In this document: positions 61,459 through 64,000 of the stretch, in pieces
Layout of the letters: every line of letters begins with the position of its first letter
Numbering within the stretch: position 1 is the stretch's first letter
Source of the DNA: Dirofilaria immitis
Lineage: Eukaryota > Nematoda > Chromadorea > Rhabditida > Onchocercidae
Direction: 5' to 3'
Length of the DNA stretch: 64,000 nt
Assembly (NCBI GenBank): GCA_024305405.1
Contig: JAKNDB010000068.1
Location: 4,216,501-4,280,500, forward strand
Notes under the pieces: model-generated
The model's input: the letters and a program-made list of their open reading frames with translations, nothing else
Databases searched by the model: none
Told to the model about the DNA's origin: nothing
Program-made: the position numbers and the translations under genes

Positions 61459-63589
61459 TCGAGCTTCAACAAAACAACAAACACATCATCATCATCATTA
61501 TTACTACTACTACTACTACTACTAGTTATTTCGGTTCTATTCTTAAATTTTATCAAAAATCAACAAAAATTCATAATTTAATGCAAATAAAAACTGCAGT
61601 AATTATTTTAAGATTTAAATTTAAAAGAGTCAATTAGCAGCAATTTGTTAAAAAATTTGAACTCTTATTTTAGGATGATAGCAATTCTTTGAATTCAAAT
61701 CTTTTCGTTGAATGATAAAAAATTTAAAAAACGAAATTTCACATTTCAGCAATGGCTTTTGTTATTGTTATTATTATTGTCGTTTACGATAAAATTATCC
61801 TGAATTTAGAAAAAATTAAATGCGCAAAGATTAACCATCGTAAACATTATCTTTTACGAAAATAAGCATCATCGATTAATCATTGTTATTTGTTTAAAAT
61901 AATTTTTTTTTTATTCTAGTTTCTCTTCAGGAGATATCGAGCGATCGATGACAAATCATTCAATTGAAAATCGATAATTAATAAAGGAAAATTTTTGGAA
62001 AAAGCTTACATTTCTTGGTCCACCACTTGTCGTCTGAAAATAAGCAAAAGTTTATCACTGATAAACGATAATATGAAAAATTTATTTTATTTAACAAAAA
62101 ATTAGTCTAAATTGAAAAATCTTATATCAATATATTAAGATACATACTTATTATTTTATAATTGTTTAATATAAAATTCAGTTCGCTATTCCTATATGAT
62201 AAATTAGATTTGGTAATTATTCAATTACAATTATGCACATTTAAATATTAATGAGAAACATAAAATTAGAATAGTTGGAGCTGAGAAAGTTTGTACAAAG
62301 GCATCATCTGAAATACTGAAATCAAAGATCAATTAAAGAAAAATAATTATGAAAAGGCAAAAAAATCATAGCTGTAATTTTGAATTATTTCATAAAATTT
62401 TGAGTACTTATTTACATATGAAAAGGTATGAAAAATGATTTTATAAAAATAAAATGTTACTAAATTAAAACAAAATAAAATATGCAAAATATTCTTACCG
62501 TAATTTTCGTCCATTCTTTGATTTATGATTATTACGATATTTAATGATTATTGCAGGATATATAAATGTTATCAGAGCAAAATTATTATCATTAATTTCA
62601 CAAATGAAAGAAACGATTCATACAGACATGAAGGATTTTTATAGAAAAAAATGGGAAAATAAAAATTGATAAAATTTATTATTGGCATATGTAAAGAATA
62701 AAATATCTGATTGAAATTATTGATTAGTAGTGAAATATATTTTGATAAAATGTTAATATTTCCAGTATCAGAGATTAATTTAGAAAAGCATCAGAGATTA
62801 ATTTAGAAAAGCAAACAAAGAAAAATGATATCATATCATTAAATGATCAGTCTATCAATTTAATAATCAATATCATATACTAAAGTTTCTATCGGAAACA
62901 ATAATATAATCTAAAGCTAATTTAATCGATCAACTTCATTGCTAAATTGAGAAAATATAAAATTGAGCAAAATTAATAAAACTGAATCAAATTATTTCAT
63001 AAAAATTAAAGGAATTAAACAAAGAAATTCGTACAAAATTTTAGATGAAAAAGAATTATCAAATAACAAAATTTTTGGCCAACAACAATTGCCCTAATTT
63101 AAAGGAAATTAAAACTGCCCAATGATTAGCCAAATTTAAAGGAAAAATCAAGATTACCCAACCAATTTTTGTTTTATTTTGTTTTTATTTCTCTGTTTTT
63201 AAATTTTTGGAATCATTCGATACAAACATTATTTCATGCTGAGATACTAATCAGCGAAGCGCCACTTTTTCAATAGTCAATTATGCGAATTCCGTTGCAA
63301 TAAATAGGTGAAAAGATATTTCTTATCAATCGATTCCATGGTCACATCGTATGATCAATCATTAAGATTTGCAAGGTTGTTAAAAAAATAATATAAATTT
63401 AGCACAAAGTTATTGAAAAAGATAATAAATAATATGTGGAGAAGAGAAAGATGATAATATAATATACAAAAAGTATTTCAAAAGTATGATTAACAATGAT
63501 CCGATAATTGATGATATCCGAATTACGGCTTCATAACAGGGTAAAACTCACCATTTATTGATCAAATAGTAAAAACCAAAAATTTCTGC
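51010..63589 (-). CDS. Uncharacterised Arg/Ser/Gly-rich protein, 14 exons, whole gene span
   Basis: Exons in gene order: 63552-63589, 62010-62033, 60019-60153, 58473-58565, 57756-57960, 55692-55850, 54023-54148, 53619-53829, 52464-52558, 52193-52373, 51724-51979, 51341-51547, 51188-51296 and 51010-51066, about 620 codons. Most junctions keep phase; the end of the 57756-57960 exon is not settled. The product is hydrophilic, without a transmembrane segment. It has an N-terminal charged helix, a Lys/Glu-rich coiled-coil-like stretch (exon 8), a poly-Gly stretch, Tyr/Ser/Arg-rich low complexity and a Pro-rich part ([10 protein letters not shown]). I recognise no family. A cytoskeletal or junctional scaffold would suit the composition, but that is a guess. 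Confidence 0.75.
51188..51296 (-). CDS. Candidate penultimate exon of the minus-strand gene
   Basis: Bounded by AATTTTTAAG and CTTCAG|GTAATC. With the two bases left by the exon at 51341 it reads through 36 codons including [20 protein letters not shown] and returns to phase 0 for the last exon, so it repairs a frame mismatch. Against it: the acceptor is not the usual TTTCAG, and the DNA has repeated CCGGATAT words that could mean a short repeat. Confidence 0.45.
51341..51547 (-). CDS. Exon 12 of the minus-strand gene
   Basis: GTTTAATTTAG precedes [20 protein letters not shown], then an Asn-rich part and [20 protein letters not shown] with [12 protein letters not shown], ending TTCAA|GTATGC. 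The entry base completes an Arg codon from the previous exon. The [11 protein letters not shown] and SGRRINKDG part looks conserved and would be the best piece for a homology search. Confidence 0.85.
51724..51979 (-). CDS. Exon 11 of the minus-strand gene, Pro-rich
   Basis: AATTTCCAAG precedes [20 protein letters not shown], then a part with [20 protein letters not shown] and [20 protein letters not shown], ending ACG|GTTAGT. IPPPHR could be an SH3 ligand. The antisense-free alternative frame rich in Val/Ile/His is a shadow. Confidence 0.85.
52193..52373 (-). CDS. Exon 10 of the minus-strand gene
   Basis: AAATTTGCAG precedes [20 protein letters not shown], then [20 protein letters not shown] and [17 protein letters not shown], ending ACTC|GTTCGT with one base left that completes Arg at the start of exon 11. 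Confidence 0.85.
52464..52558 (-). CDS. Exon 9 of the minus-strand gene
   Basis: TTAATTTATAG precedes [20 protein letters not shown] and [11 protein letters not shown], ending GGA|GTAATG. It takes one base from exon 8 and exits in phase 0. Confidence 0.85.
52797..53440 (-). pseudogene. Coding-like segment nested in intron 8 of the minus-strand gene, probably decayed
   Basis: Three protein-like blocks on the same strand. The block at 53341-53440 reads [20 protein letters not shown], then [11 protein letters not shown] before GTTCTAGG. The block at 53213-53299, after TTTTTTGTGCAG, reads [20 protein letters not shown] then [12 protein letters not shown]. The block at 52797-53148 is a 115-codon frame with [20 protein letters not shown] and [20 protein letters not shown]. 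The DNA is GC-richer than the intron. The blocks cannot be joined in phase with the splice sites I can see, so it is either a broken gene or a small gene whose junctions I misplace. The Cys-rich middle block suggests a secreted protein. No family recognised. Confidence 0.4.
53619..53829 (-). CDS. Exon 8 of the minus-strand gene, coiled-coil-like then poly-Gly
   Basis: TTAGTTAATTCAG precedes [20 protein letters not shown], then a Lys/Arg/Glu run ([19 protein letters not shown]), His-rich YHHHRS and a [12 protein letters not shown] linker, then YAYNGYSDE. The charged part would form a single helix or coiled coil. The donor is GAAG|GTGAAG. Confidence 0.87.
54023..54148 (-). CDS. Exon 7 of the minus-strand gene
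   Basis: GGAATTTTTAG precedes [20 protein letters not shown], then [20 protein letters not shown] and SA. I end it at GCT|GTTGGT to keep phase 0 with exon 8. The nearby GTTG|GTGCTA donor (54019) looks similar in strength but would shift the frame into an early stop. Confidence 0.8.
54149..55691 (-). other. Intron 6 of the minus-strand gene
   Basis: AT-rich non-coding DNA with a ~75 bp degenerate array at 54838-55222; no further exon was recognised. Confidence 0.65.
54838..55222. repeat. Degenerate ~75 bp tandem array, five copies
   Basis: Each copy has the order ACAGAAATCTTCAACTG or ACAAAAATCTTCAATTC, then a GAAAATTAAAAATTAAATCA-like part, CAAAAATCAAAAGAAGGAA and AAATAATTCAA. A-rich on the plus strand, intronic. 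Confidence 0.65.
55692..55850 (-). CDS. Exon 6 of the minus-strand gene
   Basis: AGTGAGAAACAG precedes [20 protein letters not shown], then [20 protein letters not shown] and [12 protein letters not shown], ending AAG|GTATCT. It is 53 codons in phase 0 at both ends and markedly GC-richer than its flanks, as expected of a conserved exon. The reverse frame is a shadow. Confidence 0.85.
55851..57755 (-). other. Intron 5 of the minus-strand gene
   Basis: AT-rich non-coding DNA, including a perfect 17-bp inverted repeat at 57469-57504. A short exon could be hidden here, since the phase from exon 5 to exon 6 is not resolved. The GTGAGTGATA donor-like site near 56630 (minus strand) was considered but gives no consistent frame. 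Confidence 0.55.
57469..57504. repeat. Perfect 17-bp inverted repeat with 2-base spacer
   Basis: Arms GAAAATTTTCGAAATTT (57469-57485) and AAATTTCGAAAATTTTC (57488-57504) are exact reverse complements. Each arm also contains the small palindrome GAAAATTTTC. It can form a long hairpin or cruciform. It lies in an intron of the minus-strand gene and does not look like a rho-type terminator. Confidence 0.85.
57756..57960 (-). CDS. Exon 5 of the minus-strand gene, 3' end uncertain
   Basis: TACTATTTCAG precedes [20 protein letters not shown], then [20 protein letters not shown] and YSK. The best-looking donor, TATCGAG|GTCTGT (57756), leaves one base, but exon 6 is entered in phase 0. TGC|GTACCG (57829) would fit phase 0 and shorten the exon to 44 codons. 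The 75 bases between these donors are unusually GC-rich and open in all three frames. Confidence 0.75.
58473..58565 (-). CDS. Exon 4 of the minus-strand gene
   Basis: TTATTGTTTCCAG precedes [20 protein letters not shown] then [11 protein letters not shown], 31 codons in phase 0 at both ends, with donor ACG|GTACGC. Confidence 0.87.
58566..60018 (-). other. Intron 3 of the minus-strand gene
   Basis: AT-rich non-coding DNA, about 1.45 kb; no repeats or extra frames of note. Confidence 0.75.
60019..60153 (-). CDS. Exon 3 of the minus-strand gene
   Basis: GTTGCTTTAG precedes [20 protein letters not shown], then [20 protein letters not shown] and PVTVK, 45 codons in phase 0 at both ends. The first part is a likely amphipathic helix ([17 protein letters not shown]); the end is Pro/Val-rich. 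Confidence 0.88.
61261..61458 (+). rRNA. 3' end fragment of 18S rRNA gene (about 198 bases)
   Basis: The universal small-subunit 3' end is present: ACGTCCCTGCCCTTTGTACA, CACCGCCCGTCGCTGCCCGG, then a helix-44 region, AAAAGTCGTAACAAGGTTTC and the terminal GGTGAACCTGCGGAAGGATC ATTA. Identity to nematode 18S begins abruptly at CGTTGATTACG (61261); the expected upstream 18S sequence is absent, replaced by AT-rich DNA. It lacks about nine-tenths of the gene, so it is a truncated, non-functional copy or an assembly join. Confidence 0.93.
61459..61760 (+). other. Probable ITS1 start following the 18S fragment
   Basis: Directly after the 18S end come TCGAGCTTCAACAAAACAAC, a CAT/ATT run and a (ACT)n run at about 61484-61523, which resembles the start of filarial ITS1. 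The downstream limit cannot be placed, because filarial ITS1 is itself AT-rich. No 5.8S sequence (expected to begin with a conserved GATCACTCGG-type stretch) is present in the next kilobase, so the insert ends inside ITS1. Confidence 0.6.
62010..62033 (-). CDS. 24-base microexon (exon 2) of the minus-strand gene
   Basis: GCTTATTTTCAG and AAAT|GTAAGC bound exactly eight codons, TTSGGPRN, in phase 0 at both ends. Both splice signals are strong. Joining it to the upstream ATG|GTGAGT exon and to exon 3 gives an uninterrupted [18 protein letters not shown] start. Confidence 0.65.
62034..63551 (-). other. Intron 1 of the minus-strand gene
   Basis: AT-rich non-coding DNA. An alternative ATGGACGAAAATTACG|GTAAGA start-like site lies near 62501-62516 on the minus strand, but it is out of frame with the downstream exons. 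Confidence 0.6.
63552..63589 (-). CDS. First exon of the minus-strand gene; ATG is its last codon
   Basis: CTTTTTTTTCAG and AAATG|GTGAGT bound a 38-base exon whose final three bases are ATG (63552-63554), giving phase 0 into the microexon. The T-rich acceptor could receive a trans-spliced leader, making the preceding 35 bases the 5' untranslated region, or the gene could have more exons beyond the window. Confidence 0.5.
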
Positions 63590-64000
63590 CTGAAAAAAAA
63601 GAAAATCGAATAAATACGCTGTAAACGAGAAAATCAATAGACTACTTAAAAAATTCACGTTTGCTACGTTATAAAGAAATCGAGAAAATCAATAGAATAA
63701 TGAAAAATTCACGTTTGTTATGTTGTGAAGAAATATCTCAATTAAGATAATCAATAAATTATCAAAGAATTGACGTTTGTTACGTATAGAAAAATTGAGA
63801 AAATCAATAGACTATTGAAGAAATCACATTTGTATTATAAAGATATTGAAAAGGTGAACAGTGAACTATATGAAAGCTATTATAACTGAAACAAACAACT
63901 TCCATGTGAAATTAAAAAAATTCATACCAAGAAATTATGAAAAATCAATTTCTCGAATTTAAGTAGTCACCGGTAAATGATTTCTACCATTGAGTGATAG
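63590..64000. other. Region upstream of the minus-strand gene
   Basis: Mostly a four-copy tandem repeat (63626-63850). If the first exon is correct, this is its promoter-proximal region; no specific promoter element was recognised. Confidence 0.6.
63626..63850. repeat. Four-copy ~55 bp tandem repeat
   Basis: Copies begin at 63626, 63681, about 63740 and 63795 and share CGAGAAAATCAATAGA, then AAAATTCACGTTTGTTACGT and TATAAAGAAAT. The TTCACGTTTG part contains a CACGT core in the first two copies (TGACGT in the third). Confidence 0.8.

Larger units (their letters stand above)
60154..62009 (-). other. Intron 2 of the minus-strand gene, carrying rDNA sequence
   Basis: AT-rich except for the ribosomal DNA piece on the opposite strand at 61261-61458 and the ITS1-like stretch after it. 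Just before the rDNA, 61117-61195 holds a small imperfect inverted repeat (core AAGTGGTAAA / TTTACCACTT). Confidence 0.75.

Noticed and set aside
61458..62000. Possible complete rDNA unit continuing into 5.8S
   Set aside because: No 5.8S-like sequence is present downstream; only the 18S 3' end and ITS1-like DNA are seen.
62501..62516. ATGGACGAAAATTACG with a GTAAGA donor as first exon of the minus-strand gene
   Set aside because: Leaves one base and leads to an immediate stop in exon 3, while the ATG at 63552-63554 keeps the frame.

Overview
The window looks like nuclear DNA of a parasitic nematode, most likely a filarial worm. It is very AT-rich, has long introns with nematode-type splice signals (TTTTCAG acceptors, GTAAG/GTTAG-like donors), and encodes a clear MIG-10/lamellipodin protein. 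It also carries a fragment of ribosomal DNA whose 18S 3' end followed by a CAT/ACT-repeat ITS1 start resembles filarial rDNA. Species cannot be fixed by eye.

Two spliced genes fill the window and converge. On the + strand, mig-10 runs from about 5.7 kb to 48.3 kb. Its 5' exons are scattered over about 33 kb (5.7, 22.7, 34.4, probably 36.2, and 38.8 kb), separated by introns of up to 16.8 kb. The RA-PH core and the proline-rich tail are compact (43.3-48.3 kb). The product is a membrane-recruited adaptor: the RA domain reads Ras-family GTPases, the PH domain reads phosphoinositides, and the FPPPPP tail recruits Ena/VASP to actin. On the - strand, a 14-exon gene (63.6 to 51.0 kb, about 620 codons) encodes a low-complexity, Arg/Ser/Gly/Tyr-rich protein with charged helical stretches. 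I do not recognise it. Its reading starts with an ATG forming the last three bases of one exon, followed by a 24-base microexon. The two genes' 3' ends are 2.7 kb apart.

Inside these genes sit items that neither gene explains. An antisense fragment of 18S rRNA plus ITS1-like DNA (61.26 kb) lies in an intron of the minus gene. A 93-codon minus-strand reading frame with a signal-peptide-like start (42.3-42.6 kb) lies in a mig-10 intron. A probably decayed coding segment (52.8-53.4 kb) lies in another intron of the minus gene. A cluster of nine heat-shock-element palindromes lies at 18.0-18.6 kb, and a cluster of nuclear-receptor direct repeats at 26.3-26.9 kb.

The rest is intronic or intergenic AT-rich DNA with many short degenerate tandem arrays (units of about 20-170 bases) and microsatellites. 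No tRNA gene, CRISPR array, operon structure or intact transposon was seen. Exon borders were inferred by eye from splice signals and reading-frame phase; unresolved junctions are stated in the entries.
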